Positions 6,945 to 15,231 of a DNA stretch of 27,067 nt are shown piece by piece. Below the pieces are notes generated by a model that did no database searches, was not told where the DNA came from, and worked only from the letters and a program-made list of their open reading frames with translations. A program made the position numbers and the translations under genes. Source of the stretch: Clostridia bacterium (GTDB lineage: Bacteria > Bacillota > Clostridia > Oscillospirales > CAG-272); the NCBI GenBank assembly GCA_900768535.1, contig CAAGDE010000147.1, positions 1 to 27,067 on the forward strand. The letters are read 5' to 3'. Each line of letters opens with the position of its first letter. The first letter of the stretch is position 1.

Positions 6945-8142
6945 TTCGGTCTACCGGAGCGGGAGCACCGGAAAGATCACGTATGATATCCATCGGGAGC
7001 TGCTCTCCCGCGGGGAAGGCTCCGTTGTCTGCTACGGCAGAGGGGAGCGGGTGCGGGAGCCGCACGTCTATAAAATCTGCGGGGAGCTGTACTCCAAAGT
7101 CAACAATCTCCGGAGCCGCCTGACCGGCATGATGTACGGCGGGTGCCTGCTTTCCACCAACCGGCTGATCCGCATCATGGAAAAGGAGAAGCCGGATATC
7201 GTCCATCTGCAGTGCATCAACGGGTATTTTGTCAACGTTTACCGGCTGATCGACTGGCTCAAGCGGCACCGCATCAAAACCGTTCTGACCCTGCACGCGG
7301 AATTCATGTATACGGCAAACTGCAGTCACGCAATGGAGTGCAACCGGTGGAGGACGGGCTGTGGGCGCTGTCCGCGCTACCGGAAGGAGACGAAAAGCTG
7401 GTTCATCAACGCGACCGGTCGGTCCTGGGAACGGATGCGGCAGGCGTTTGACGGCTTTGACGCGAACCTGACGGTCACCTCGGTTTCCCCGTGGTTGGCG
7501 GAGCGTGCGAAGAAATCCGGAATTCTGAAGGGAAAATCGCACACCGTGGTGCTCAACGGGCTGGATACGGCGGTGTTTCACGAATATTCCGCGGACGATG
7601 CGGACAAGTTGAAACAGCAGCTGGGAATTGCCCCGGACGAGAAGGTCATCTTTCACGCCACACCGGATTTCAACGATCGTCCGGATCACATCAAGGGCGG
7701 CTGTTATCTGCTCCGGCTGGCGGAGCGGATGCAGGGAGAGCGCGTCCGGTTTGTGGTTGCGGGGAGCCATCCCGCAGGGCTGAAGGTGCCGGACAATGTA
7801 ATCCTGCTTGGAAAGATCCGCGACCAGGCGTTGCTGGCAAGGTATTATTCCATGGCGGCGCTCACGCTTCTGACCAGCAGAGTGGAAACCTTTTCGATGG
7901 TCTGCGCCGAGAGCCTTTGCTGCGGAACGCCGGTGGTCGGCTTCCGGGCAGGCGCACCGGAGCAGATTGCCATCCCGGAATACAGCGAGTTTGCGGAGCC
8001 GGGAGACACGGACGGACTGTCGGACGCGGTTCACCGGATGCTTGCACGATGTGTGCGCGTCCCCATGGCGTGCGCGGAGCGGTATTCGGTCGGGAGTATG
8101 GTCGGGCAGTACCTCCGCGTCTATCAAATGATGAAGGACTGA
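6925..8142 (+). CDS. Family 4 glycosyltransferase (GT-B fold)
   Basis: A 405-residue retaining glycosyltransferase. MKVLQVNSVYRSGSTGKI is a typical GT4 start with the glycine-rich acceptor loop. IVHLQCINGYFVN and KTVLTLHAEFMYTANC follow. The donor site carries the EX7E motif in ETFSMVCAESLCCGTPVVGF (about residues 315-334), then GAPEQIA. A cluster of cysteines (TANCSHAMECNRWRTGCGRC, about 132-151) occurs in a subgroup of these enzymes and may bind zinc. It overlaps the preceding gene by 20 bases, so the two transferases are translationally coupled and probably add successive sugars. Specificity is unknown. Confidence 0.92.
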   Translation: MKVLQVNSVYRSGSTGKITYDIHRELLSRGEGSVVCYGRGERVREPHVYKICGELYSKVNNLRSRLTGMMYGGCLLSTNRLIRIMEKEKPDIVHLQCINGYFVNVYRLIDWLKRHRIKTVLTLHAEFMYTANCSHAMECNRWRTGCGRCPRYRKETKSWFINATGRSWERMRQAFDGFDANLTVTSVSPWLAERAKKSGILKGKSHTVVLNGLDTAVFHEYSADDADKLKQQLGIAPDEKVIFHATPDFNDRPDHIKGGCYLLRLAERMQGERVRFVVAGSHPAGLKVPDNVILLGKIRDQALLARYYSMAALTLLTSRVETFSMVCAESLCCGTPVVGFRAGAPEQIAIPEYSEFAEPGDTDGLSDAVHRMLARCVRVPMACAERYSVGSMVGQYLRVYQMMKD

Positions 8143-8148
8143 TCAATT

Positions 8149-9198
8149 ATGGTTTATTATTTGGGATTGATCGGAGTGATCGGCATCCTGCGGTTGCTGA
8201 ATCTCCGGTGGGAAAACATAATACCCCGGAAGCTGTTTTTTATCCTTGCCGCGCTCTGCGTGATCCTGTTCCAGGGCTTCCGCTCCTTTTCGGTCGGAAC
8301 GGACCTGGAAGCCTATCTCCCTGCCTACCTGGAGATCGGGCAGGCACCCTGGGGAACAGCCCACCTGGGCTTTGAGTGGGGATATCTGATTCTGAACAAG
8401 CTGCTGTATACCATTGGCTGTTCGAGGCGGGTTTTCCTGATTGTCGTTGCCGCGATGATTCAGATTCCGATTTTCCTGACGCTGTACCGGCAGTCGGAGA
8501 AGCCGTTTCTGAGCATCCTGGTATACTTTGCCTTCGGAAATTTTATCATGACCTTCAGCGGCTTGCGGCAGAGTATTGCCATGGGGCTTTGCTTTGCGGC
8601 ATACAACTTCATCAAAAGCAAAAAGCCGATTCCGTTCCTGCTTCTTATCGCTTTTGCAACGCTGTTTCACAAATCGGCGGTCTTTTGCGTCCTGCTTTTC
8701 CCGCTGTATTATCTGCATCTGTGGGAGGTTCCGCTTCCGCTCCAGCTGTCCGGCGTCGGGTTCTGCTTCTTTTTCAGAAAGGATTTCGTGGAGTGGTTCG
8801 GAAAGCTGTATTACGGGCATGAGGTGGAGGTTACCGACAATCACGCCTATACCATGTTCTTCATGTACCTGCTTCTGTATGTTGTTGCATATATCCTGGA
8901 GCGCCGGGGGGATCCGGTGAACCCGGAGAGCCCGGAGGATCGGGACTACCTGGGATTGCGGAACATCCTGTTTTTGCTGATTGTTGCCTTCTCTTTGGCT
9001 TCCGCGCACGATTATATTGCAAGAATTGCCTTCCCGCTGACACTGTATCTGTCCGTTTTTGTCCCGAAGCTGCTCGACCGGATTCCGGGCAGGGAACGGA
9101 TCCGGCTTTCCGCGAGGATTGCGTCCTATGTGCTGTGCGTTGCCTGCTTCTGCTATTTTGCCGGCGGGTTGAATACCCTGCCGTTCCGCTTTTTCTGA
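8149..9198 (+). CDS. EpsG-family polysaccharide polymerase (Wzy role)
   Basis: A 349-residue multi-span membrane protein with about ten hydrophobic segments. FRSFSVGTDLEAY and FEWGYLILNKLL near the N-terminus and TFSGLRQSIAMG in the middle match the EpsG family. Members are thought to join lipid-linked repeat units outside the membrane. It lies before the flippase gene, and no other polymerase is present in the cluster, which supports the Wzy role. The ATG is six bases after the previous stop; an AAGGA in the end of that gene serves as ribosome binding site. Confidence 0.85.
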   Translation: MVYYLGLIGVIGILRLLNLRWENIIPRKLFFILAALCVILFQGFRSFSVGTDLEAYLPAYLEIGQAPWGTAHLGFEWGYLILNKLLYTIGCSRRVFLIVVAAMIQIPIFLTLYRQSEKPFLSILVYFAFGNFIMTFSGLRQSIAMGLCFAAYNFIKSKKPIPFLLLIAFATLFHKSAVFCVLLFPLYYLHLWEVPLPLQLSGVGFCFFFRKDFVEWFGKLYYGHEVEVTDNHAYTMFFMYLLLYVVAYILERRGDPVNPESPEDRDYLGLRNILFLLIVAFSLASAHDYIARIAFPLTLYLSVFVPKLLDRIPGRERIRLSARIASYVLCVACFCYFAGGLNTLPFRFF

Positions 9199-9229
9199 TG
9201 CCGCTCCGTATCAAAAGGAGGAAAATGGA

Positions 9230-10378
9230 TTGTTTGATTTCAGTGTGATCATTCCGACAAAGAACCGGATCTCCTATTGCCTGGAGGCGGTGCAGTCGGT
9301 GCTGGATCTGCGGGATGACCGGATCCAGGTTGTGGTGCAGGACAACAGCGATGCATCCAATGAGGAGCGCTTTCACGCACGCTTCCCGGATGCGCCGGGG
9401 TTGAAATATCATTATCACGGCGGGACACTCTCGTTTGTCGATAATTTCAGCGAGGCGGTGGAGCAGGCTGACGGGCAGTATCTCTGCATGATCGGCGATG
9501 ACGACGGGGTACTGCCGAACATCCTGCAGGCGGTGGAGCTTGCAAGGACACAGCATTACGACGCGGTGGTTCCCGGACTGAATGCCGTTTACTGCTGGCC
9601 GAGCGAGCATCCGTTTATCAGGGACGCGGAGAACGGGTATCTGGTGCTGAGCTACATCGGACGCGGAATCCACGGGGTCTCTTGCTCTGACGCACTGCAG
9701 AAGCTGATGAAAAACGGGGCACAGGACTATCAGTCTCTGTTCCTGCCGCGGATCTATCACGGCATTGTCAGCCGGGAGATGATGCAGCGGATTTATGACA
9801 AAACCGGCAGGTATTTTGACGGACTGAGCCCGGATATTTATAACGCCGTGGCGCTGAGCCTGGTTTGCGACCTGGTCTGCCGGCTGGACTATCCGATTAC
9901 CGTTTCCGGCATCTGTCCCCGGAGCGGCTCGTCCGATTCCGCGACCGGAAAGCACACCGGAAAGCTGTCGGAGGCACCGCATTTCAACGGGCATCAGGAC
10001 TATACCTGGAGCGAAAAGGTGCCGGAAATTTACAGTGTGGAAAGCATTTGGGCGGACAGCGCACTCTGCGCACTGGAAAAATTCGGTGCGGAACAGGTTG
10101 CCGACCGGTTCAATGTGGGCTATCTGGATCAGCTCTGCCTGAAAAAATATCCGCAGTTCAGGGAGGAGATCCGGGCGCACCGGAAGCGCCACGGGGTTCC
10201 TGCTCTGCCGTCCGGGGCTTGTTTTACGTGGAGGAAGACCAAAGCATGGCTTTGCCGTGCCTTCCGCAGAGCGGTCCGGAGACCGGGGGACGTGAGGAAG
10301 TACTATCAGGTCCCGGACATCCGCGCCGCCATTCAAATTACGCAGAAAGCGATCTGTCAGGATGAAAATCATCGATAA
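9230..10378 (+). CDS. Family 2 glycosyltransferase with TTG start
   Basis: A 382-residue GT2 enzyme. FDFSVIIPTKNRISYCLEAV is the standard N-terminal strand and helix, VVVQDNSD follows, and GDDD (Asp90-92) is the metal site. The C-terminal third has no recognised domain. The start is inferred to be TTG at 9230, eight bases after a perfect AGGAGG (9216-9221). The ATG at 9225 is in another frame and meets a stop after seven codons, so it cannot start this protein. The 3' end overlaps the flippase gene by 17 bases. It probably adds a sugar or branch to the repeat unit; donor unknown. Confidence 0.9.
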   Translation: MFDFSVIIPTKNRISYCLEAVQSVLDLRDDRIQVVVQDNSDASNEERFHARFPDAPGLKYHYHGGTLSFVDNFSEAVEQADGQYLCMIGDDDGVLPNILQAVELARTQHYDAVVPGLNAVYCWPSEHPFIRDAENGYLVLSYIGRGIHGVSCSDALQKLMKNGAQDYQSLFLPRIYHGIVSREMMQRIYDKTGRYFDGLSPDIYNAVALSLVCDLVCRLDYPITVSGICPRSGSSDSATGKHTGKLSEAPHFNGHQDYTWSEKVPEIYSVESIWADSALCALEKFGAEQVADRFNVGYLDQLCLKKYPQFREEIRAHRKRHGVPALPSGACFTWRKTKAWLCRAFRRAVRRPGDVRKYYQVPDIRAAIQITQKAICQDENHR

Positions 10379-11729
10379 GCTTCGGAATCTGGACGAAAAC
10401 AACCGGATCATTCTGAAAAACACGGGCGGTGCCTTTGCCGTCAAGGGGGCATCGCTGGTCATTTCCTTTTTGACAACGCCGGCGTTTATCCGCTATTTCA
10501 ACAACGATGTTCTGCTTGGCGTGTGGTATACCCTGCTCTCGGTGCTGATCTGGTTTCTGAACTTTGATTTGGGGATCGGAAACGGCATCCGGAACAACCT
10601 GGTCCGTGCATTCGGAAACCGTGACAGAGGGGAGGCGAAACGGATCATCTCCTCCGGCGTGGTTTCCATCACGGCGGTGTCCCTGCTGCTGACCCTGGCG
10701 GGGATTCTTGCACTGTTTACCATCGATCTGAACTGGCTGTTCAATGTGTCCCCGGAAATGATCTCCGGCAGGGCACTGCTGATGTCCGCCGTCTGCGTCT
10801 TTCTGTCCATCATGCTGCGCTTCTGTCTGACGACCGTCAGCTCCGTCTTTTATGCGCTCCAGAAATCGGCGGTCAACAATTTTCTTTCCCTGTGCGTCAG
10901 CGTTCTGCAGCTGCTGTTTGTTCTGATCGTTCATTTTGACGACCCCGAGCGGGCGCTGACGGCGCTTTCGGTGGCGTATCTGCTCATCTCCAATCTGCCG
11001 GTTCTCGTGGCGGCGGTGGTGGTGTTTTCCACCTCGCTGAAGGATTGCAGACCGAACCTCCGGTATGTTGACCGGACGCGGACAAAGGAGATTCTGAATA
11101 TCGGCGGCATTTTCTTCTTCTGTCAGATCTGCTATATGCTGATCGCAAACACCAACGAATTTCTGATTACCAAGCTGTTTGCGCCGGAATACACCACGCT
11201 GTACTCGTTTTACTACAAGATTGCAAGCCTGAGCTCCATGGTCATCACGCTGGCAATGACGCCCGTCTGGTCGATTGTCACCAAGGCGCTGGTGGAGAAG
11301 AACTTTGTCTGGCTGAACAGCCTTTACAAAAAGATCAAGCTGGTCGGCATCGGTGCCGTTGCCGTGCAGTTCCTGTCCGTCCCGTTGATTCAGATCATTA
11401 TGAATCTTTGGCTGGGGCGCGGGACGGTGGAGGTGGACTACCTGATCGCGGTGGCGTTTGCGTGCTTCGGCAGCGCGTTTGTTTACAGCGGAATGCTGTC
11501 CACCGTTGTGTGCGGAATGTCCCGGATGAAGCTGCAGGCGATCTGCTATGCGGCGGGGGTGGTGTTCAAGCTCGCCTTCTGCGTGATTGCCGCGAAATTC
11601 TTTACCGTAAACTGGAGCATTGTTGTCTGGAGCAACGCAATCATTCTGATTCCGTATTGCGTGGCACAGCAGATTGACCTGAACCGCTATTTCAAAAAAC
11701 GGATCCGAGAGGGAGCCGAAAAGGAGTAA
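10362..11729 (+). CDS. Wzx-type polysaccharide flippase (MOP superfamily)
   Basis: A 455-residue membrane protein with about 12 hydrophobic spans, the normal size of Wzx/PST transporters. KNTGGAFAVKGASLVISFLTTPAFIRYF is the usual first span, with the family's glycine and proline pattern, and FDLGIGNGIRNNLVRAFGN is the conserved loop after span two. It should move the undecaprenyl-linked repeat unit from the inner to the outer face for the EpsG-like polymerase. It overlaps the previous gene by 17 bases and is followed by capE after three bases, so transport and precursor genes are co-expressed. Confidence 0.92.
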   Translation: MKIIDKLRNLDENNRIILKNTGGAFAVKGASLVISFLTTPAFIRYFNNDVLLGVWYTLLSVLIWFLNFDLGIGNGIRNNLVRAFGNRDRGEAKRIISSGVVSITAVSLLLTLAGILALFTIDLNWLFNVSPEMISGRALLMSAVCVFLSIMLRFCLTTVSSVFYALQKSAVNNFLSLCVSVLQLLFVLIVHFDDPERALTALSVAYLLISNLPVLVAAVVVFSTSLKDCRPNLRYVDRTRTKEILNIGGIFFFCQICYMLIANTNEFLITKLFAPEYTTLYSFYYKIASLSSMVITLAMTPVWSIVTKALVEKNFVWLNSLYKKIKLVGIGAVAVQFLSVPLIQIIMNLWLGRGTVEVDYLIAVAFACFGSAFVYSGMLSTVVCGMSRMKLQAICYAAGVVFKLAFCVIAAKFFTVNWSIVVWSNAIILIPYCVAQQIDLNRYFKKRIREGAEKE

Positions 11730-11732
11730 GCC

Positions 11733-12773
11733 ATGTCACTGTTTTCGAATAAAACGCTTTTGATCACCGGCGGAACCGGTTCGTTCGGAAATGCCGTTCT
11801 GAACCGCTTTCTGCGCACCGACATCGGGGAAATCCGCGTTTTCTCGCGCGATGAGAAGAAGCAGGACGATATGCGGCACGAATTTCAGGTGAAGATGCCG
11901 GATGTTGCCGACAAGATCAAATTCTATATCGGGGACGTGCGGAATCCTGAATCCTGCCGCGGCGCAATGCACGGGGTGGACTACATTTTCCACGCCGCGG
12001 CGCTCAAGCAGGTGCCGTCCTGCGAGTTCTTCCCGATGGAGGCGGTCCGCACCAACGTCATCGGAACCGACAACGTCCTGACCGCCGCGATTGAAGAAGG
12101 GGTGGAGTGCGTGATCTGCCTTTCCACCGACAAGGCGGCGTATCCGATCAACGCCATGGGCATTACCAAGGCGATTGAGGAGAAGGTCGCGGTTGCAAAA
12201 TCCCGCAATTCGGACAGAACCAAGATCTGCTGCACCCGGTACGGAAACGTCATGTGCTCGCGCGGGTCGGTCATTCCCTTGTGGATCGACCAGATCAAAA
12301 GCGGCAACCCGATTACCGTCACCGAGCCGAAGATGACCCGCTTCATCATGTCGCTGGAGGAGGCGGTTGACCTGGTTCTCTTTGCCTTTGAGCACGGGGA
12401 AAACGGCGATCTGCTGATCCAGAAGGCGCCCGCGTGCACCATCGGAACGCAGGCACAGGCGGTCTGCGAGCTGTTCGGCGGAAAGAAAGAGGACATCAAG
12501 GTCATCGGTATCCGCCACGGAGAAAAGATGTACGAAACGCTCTTGACCAACGAGGAGTGCGCGAAGGCGGTCGATATGGGGCGCTTCTACCGCGTCCCTG
12601 CCGATAACCGGGGGCTGAATTACGACAAGTACTTCATTAAGGGCGATGTGAAGCGCAACACGCTGACCGAGTTCAACTCGAACAATACGGAGATTCTGAA
12701 TGTGGAGCAGGTCAAGGAGAAGCTGCGCTCCCTGGCGTTCATTCAGGATCAGCTTGCGGAATGGGAGAAATGA
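11733..12773 (+). CDS. capE: UDP-N-acetylglucosamine 4,6-dehydratase/5-epimerase (CapE/WbjB/FnlA type)
   Basis: A 346-residue extended SDR. LLITGGTGSFGNAVL (residues 9-23) is the NAD(P)-binding loop; FSRDEKKQDDMRHEF, HAAALKQVPSCEFFPMEAV and RHGEKMYETLL are near-identical to the CapE/WbjB/FnlA group as I recall it. The active-site segment reads NAMGITKAIEEK, with Met in place of the usual SDR Tyr (MxxxK), a known feature of this group. These enzymes turn UDP-GlcNAc into the 4-keto-6-deoxy L-sugars used for UDP-L-FucNAc or UDP-L-QuiNAc. It is followed by a reductase and a 2-epimerase, which complete the route. PseB is the main alternative, but the neighbours favour CapE. Confidence 0.9.
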   Translation: MSLFSNKTLLITGGTGSFGNAVLNRFLRTDIGEIRVFSRDEKKQDDMRHEFQVKMPDVADKIKFYIGDVRNPESCRGAMHGVDYIFHAAALKQVPSCEFFPMEAVRTNVIGTDNVLTAAIEEGVECVICLSTDKAAYPINAMGITKAIEEKVAVAKSRNSDRTKICCTRYGNVMCSRGSVIPLWIDQIKSGNPITVTEPKMTRFIMSLEEAVDLVLFAFEHGENGDLLIQKAPACTIGTQAQAVCELFGGKKEDIKVIGIRHGEKMYETLLTNEECAKAVDMGRFYRVPADNRGLNYDKYFIKGDVKRNTLTEFNSNNTEILNVEQVKEKLRSLAFIQDQLAEWEK

Positions 12774-12775
12774 AG

Positions 12776-13639
12776 ATGAAATTCCTTGTGCTTGGATGTA
12801 ACGGAATGGCGGGTCACACGATCTCCCTGTACCTCAAGGAGCGCGGACACGAGGTGCTGGGCTTTGACCGGACAACCTCCGCCCTGGTGGACAGTGTTGC
12901 CGGAGACGCCCGCGACACGGATGCTCTGCGCGACCTGATCGGGAACGGGAGGTTCGACTCCGTCATCAACTGCATCGGCATTCTGAATCAGTTTGCGGAG
13001 CAGAACAAGGCGCTTGCCACGTTTCTCAACGCCTACCTTCCGCACTTTCTGGCGGAGGTGACCGACGGAACCGACACGCAGGTGATCCACATGAGCACCG
13101 ACTGCGTGTTCTCCGGGAGGCGCGGGGAATATACCGAGGACGATTTCCCGGACGGCGAGACTTTTTATGACCGCTCCAAGGCGCTGGGCGAGCTGAATGA
13201 CGAAAAGAACATCACCCTGCGCAATTCCATTGTCGGTCCGGACATCAACCCCCGCGGCATCGGTCTGATGAACTGGTTTTTGCAGCAGCAGGGGACGGTG
13301 AACGGGTACACCGGGGCGATGTGGACCGGTCAGACCACGCTCCGGCTTGCCAAGACCATGGAATGCGCCGCGCGGGAAAAGGCGCACGGACTGTTCAACA
13401 CCGTGCCCGATCACGCCATCAGCAAATACGAGCTCCTGCGGCTCTTCAACCGGTATCTCCGAGCGGATAACCCGGTGGAAATCCTTCCGGTGGAGGGCGT
13501 TCATGCCGATAAATCCCTCAGGCGGACCCGCTTTGCATTCGACTGCCGGATTCCGGACTACGAGGTCATGGTATCGGAGCTGGCGGAATGGATCGCGGCG
13601 CACAGAGATCTGTATCCCCATTACGGTTGTTTGAGGTGA
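12776..13639 (+). CDS. RmlD-like NAD(P)-dependent sugar reductase (WbvR/FnlB-like)
   Basis: A 287-residue SDR of the dTDP-4-dehydrorhamnose reductase type. LGCNGMAGHTISLYL is the GxxGxxG cofactor loop, HMSTDCVFSG holds the active-site Ser/Thr, and YDRSK is the YxxxK pair. Between CapE and the 2-epimerase it should reduce the 4-keto group of the UDP-2-acetamido-2,6-dideoxy-L-hexulose. It lacks the C-terminal cupin domain of the longer CapF reductases and is RmlD-sized, as in WbvR of the L-QuiNAc/L-RhaNAc route; this favours but does not prove L-QuiNAc. The ATG at 12776 is chosen because GGAG (12764-12767) lies eight bases before it. ATGs at 12761 and 12770 are upstream in frame but poorly spaced. 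Confidence 0.87.
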   Translation: MKFLVLGCNGMAGHTISLYLKERGHEVLGFDRTTSALVDSVAGDARDTDALRDLIGNGRFDSVINCIGILNQFAEQNKALATFLNAYLPHFLAEVTDGTDTQVIHMSTDCVFSGRRGEYTEDDFPDGETFYDRSKALGELNDEKNITLRNSIVGPDINPRGIGLMNWFLQQQGTVNGYTGAMWTGQTTLRLAKTMECAAREKAHGLFNTVPDHAISKYELLRLFNRYLRADNPVEILPVEGVHADKSLRRTRFAFDCRIPDYEVMVSELAEWIAAHRDLYPHYGCLR

Positions 13640-13643
13640 CAGG

Positions 13644-14774
13644 ATGAGCAAACTGAAATTGATGACGATCATCGGTACCAGACCGGAGATCATCAAGATG
13701 TCCGCAATCATCAAAAAATGTGACCGGTATTTTGACCACGTGCTGGTTCACACCGGGCAGAATTACGATTATCAGCTCAATGAGATCTTTTTCCGCGATC
13801 TCGGTCTGCGGGAGCCGGATTACTACCTCGGCGTGGTCGGCGAAAACCTCGGGCAGACCATGGGGAATGTGATTTCCAAATCGTACGAGCTGATGCAGCA
13901 GGTCCGCCCGGATGCGCTGATTGTGCTGGGGGACACCAACTCCTGCCTGTCGGTGCTTTCGGCGAAGCGGCTGAAAATTCCGGTGTTCCATATGGAGGCG
14001 GGCAACCGCTGTAAGGATGAAAACCTGCCGGAGGAGGTCATCCGCCGGATTGTGGACGTGACGAGTGACGTCAACCTGTGTTATTCGGAACACGCCCGCA
14101 GATACATTCTGGATTCCGGCGTTCGCCCGGAGTACACCTTTGTGGTGGGCTCGCCGATGGCGGAGGTGCTGGATTCCTGCCGGGAGAGCATTCAGGCCAG
14201 CACGGTTCTGGACGATCTCGGACTGACGCCGGGCGGTTACCTTCTGCTGTCCGCCCACCGGGAGGAGAACATCGACATTGAGGAGAATTTTTTCAGCCTG
14301 ATGAATGCGGTCAATGCCATGGCAGAGAAGTATGATATGCCGATTCTGTATTCCTGCCATCCGCGGTCGAAGAAATTCATCGAACAGCGGGGCTTTGTCT
14401 TTGACCCGCGCGTGATCCGGCATGAACCGCTGGGATTCTTTGATTACAATAAGCTGCAGCAGAACGCGTTCTGTGTGGTGTCGGACAGCGGGACCGTACC
14501 GGAGGAGGGGGCATATTTCGGCTTCCCGGCGGTTTCCGTCCGCACATCGACCGAGCGTCCGGAGGCGATGGATCAGGGCGTGTTTGTCATCGGTTCCATC
14601 ACCGCCGAGCGGGTTTTGCAGGCGGTGGAGCTTGCGGTTGCCATGCATTCGGACGGAGAGCACGCCGCGCCGGTTCCCGCATACCGGGATACGTGCGTGT
14701 CCGCAAAGGTCGTCCGCCTGATCCAATCCTATACCGGAATCATCAACCGCATGGTTTGGAGGAAAAACCAATAA
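13644..14774 (+). CDS. UDP-N-acetylhexosamine 2-epimerase (WecB/CapG/WbvD-like)
   Basis: A 376-residue non-hydrolysing 2-epimerase. GTRPEIIKMSAIIKK is the N-terminal signature, followed by HTGQNYDYQLNEIFF, VLGDTNSCLSVLSAKR, HMEAGNRC, SAHREEN and the UDP-binding SDSGTVPEEGAYFGFP. It should invert C2 of the UDP-2-acetamido-2,6-dideoxy-L-sugar made by the two genes before it, giving UDP-L-FucNAc or UDP-L-QuiNAc. The motifs fit the FnlC/CapG branch (NRCKDENLPEEVIRR) better than WecB of ManNAc synthesis. It begins four bases after the previous stop and is the last gene of the operon. Confidence 0.9.
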   Translation: MSKLKLMTIIGTRPEIIKMSAIIKKCDRYFDHVLVHTGQNYDYQLNEIFFRDLGLREPDYYLGVVGENLGQTMGNVISKSYELMQQVRPDALIVLGDTNSCLSVLSAKRLKIPVFHMEAGNRCKDENLPEEVIRRIVDVTSDVNLCYSEHARRYILDSGVRPEYTFVVGSPMAEVLDSCRESIQASTVLDDLGLTPGGYLLLSAHREENIDIEENFFSLMNAVNAMAEKYDMPILYSCHPRSKKFIEQRGFVFDPRVIRHEPLGFFDYNKLQQNAFCVVSDSGTVPEEGAYFGFPAVSVRTSTERPEAMDQGVFVIGSITAERVLQAVELAVAMHSDGEHAAPVPAYRDTCVSAKVVRLIQSYTGIINRMVWRKNQ

Positions 14775-14804
14775 ATTACCCACCCACTTCTGTCTTGGTA
14801 AAAC

Positions 14805-14838
14805 TTTTCGCCCGCCTTTCGGAGAAGGCGGGCGAAAA
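14805..14838. terminator. Bidirectional intrinsic terminator between convergent operons
   Basis: TTTTCGCCCGCCTT (14805-14818) pairs perfectly with AAGGCGGGCGAAAA (14825-14838) around a six-base loop. A/T-rich flanks on both sides give a U-run for either direction. It ends the polysaccharide operon on the plus strand and the glycerol-phosphate dehydrogenase operon on the minus strand. Confidence 0.9.
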
Positions 14839-14840
14839 CT

Positions 14841-15230
14841 TTAGCTGAGGCAAGAGTGGTTGGGGGAGTCTGAAGGTTGATCCTTGTTTGCTGTGATTAC
14901 GACGTTGGCGCCGGTTTCGAGGATATTCTCGATGACGCGGTCGCCGATGTGAACCGGCAGCGTTACGCTGGCGCGGTTGATCTCCTTCATGCAGTCGAAC
15001 ATCCGCTCCTTCGGAATGGTTCGGTCGGTCTTGACCGGAACGACCCCGCCGTCCGAGGTCCGTACCGTGGAGGTCACGGTGCGCATCGGGTGCGTGCATT
15101 CGTCAATGGCGTACTGCTTTCCTCTCGGGCAGGAATTTCCTGCGACCGACAGCACTGCGCCGTCCTGCCCCAGCTCCACCGTCAGCTGACAGCCGCGCGG
15201 GCAGACAATACAGGTCAAATTTCTGGTCAT
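14841..15230 (-). CDS. DUF1667 protein, putative glycerol-3-phosphate dehydrogenase partner
   Basis: A 129-residue small cysteine-rich protein. CIVCPRGC (Cys7, Cys10, Cys14) and NSCPRGKQYA (Cys34) are the DUF1667 signature; four cysteines spaced this way could hold an iron-sulphur centre or zinc. In Firmicutes this domain is regularly encoded after a GlpA-like dehydrogenase and a pyridine-nucleotide oxidoreductase, exactly as here. The ATG at 15230 gives the normal N-terminus and begins one base after the previous stop; the frame is open upstream for 30 further codons, but those residues are shadow sequence of the preceding gene. Its own role is not established; an electron-transfer function is inferred. 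Confidence 0.88.
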   Translation of the reverse strand: MTRNLTCIVCPRGCQLTVELGQDGAVLSVAGNSCPRGKQYAIDECTHPMRTVTSTVRTSDGGVVPVKTDRTIPKERMFDCMKEINRASVTLPVHIGDRVIENILETGANVVITANKDQPSDSPNHSCLS

Positions 15231-15231
15231 C

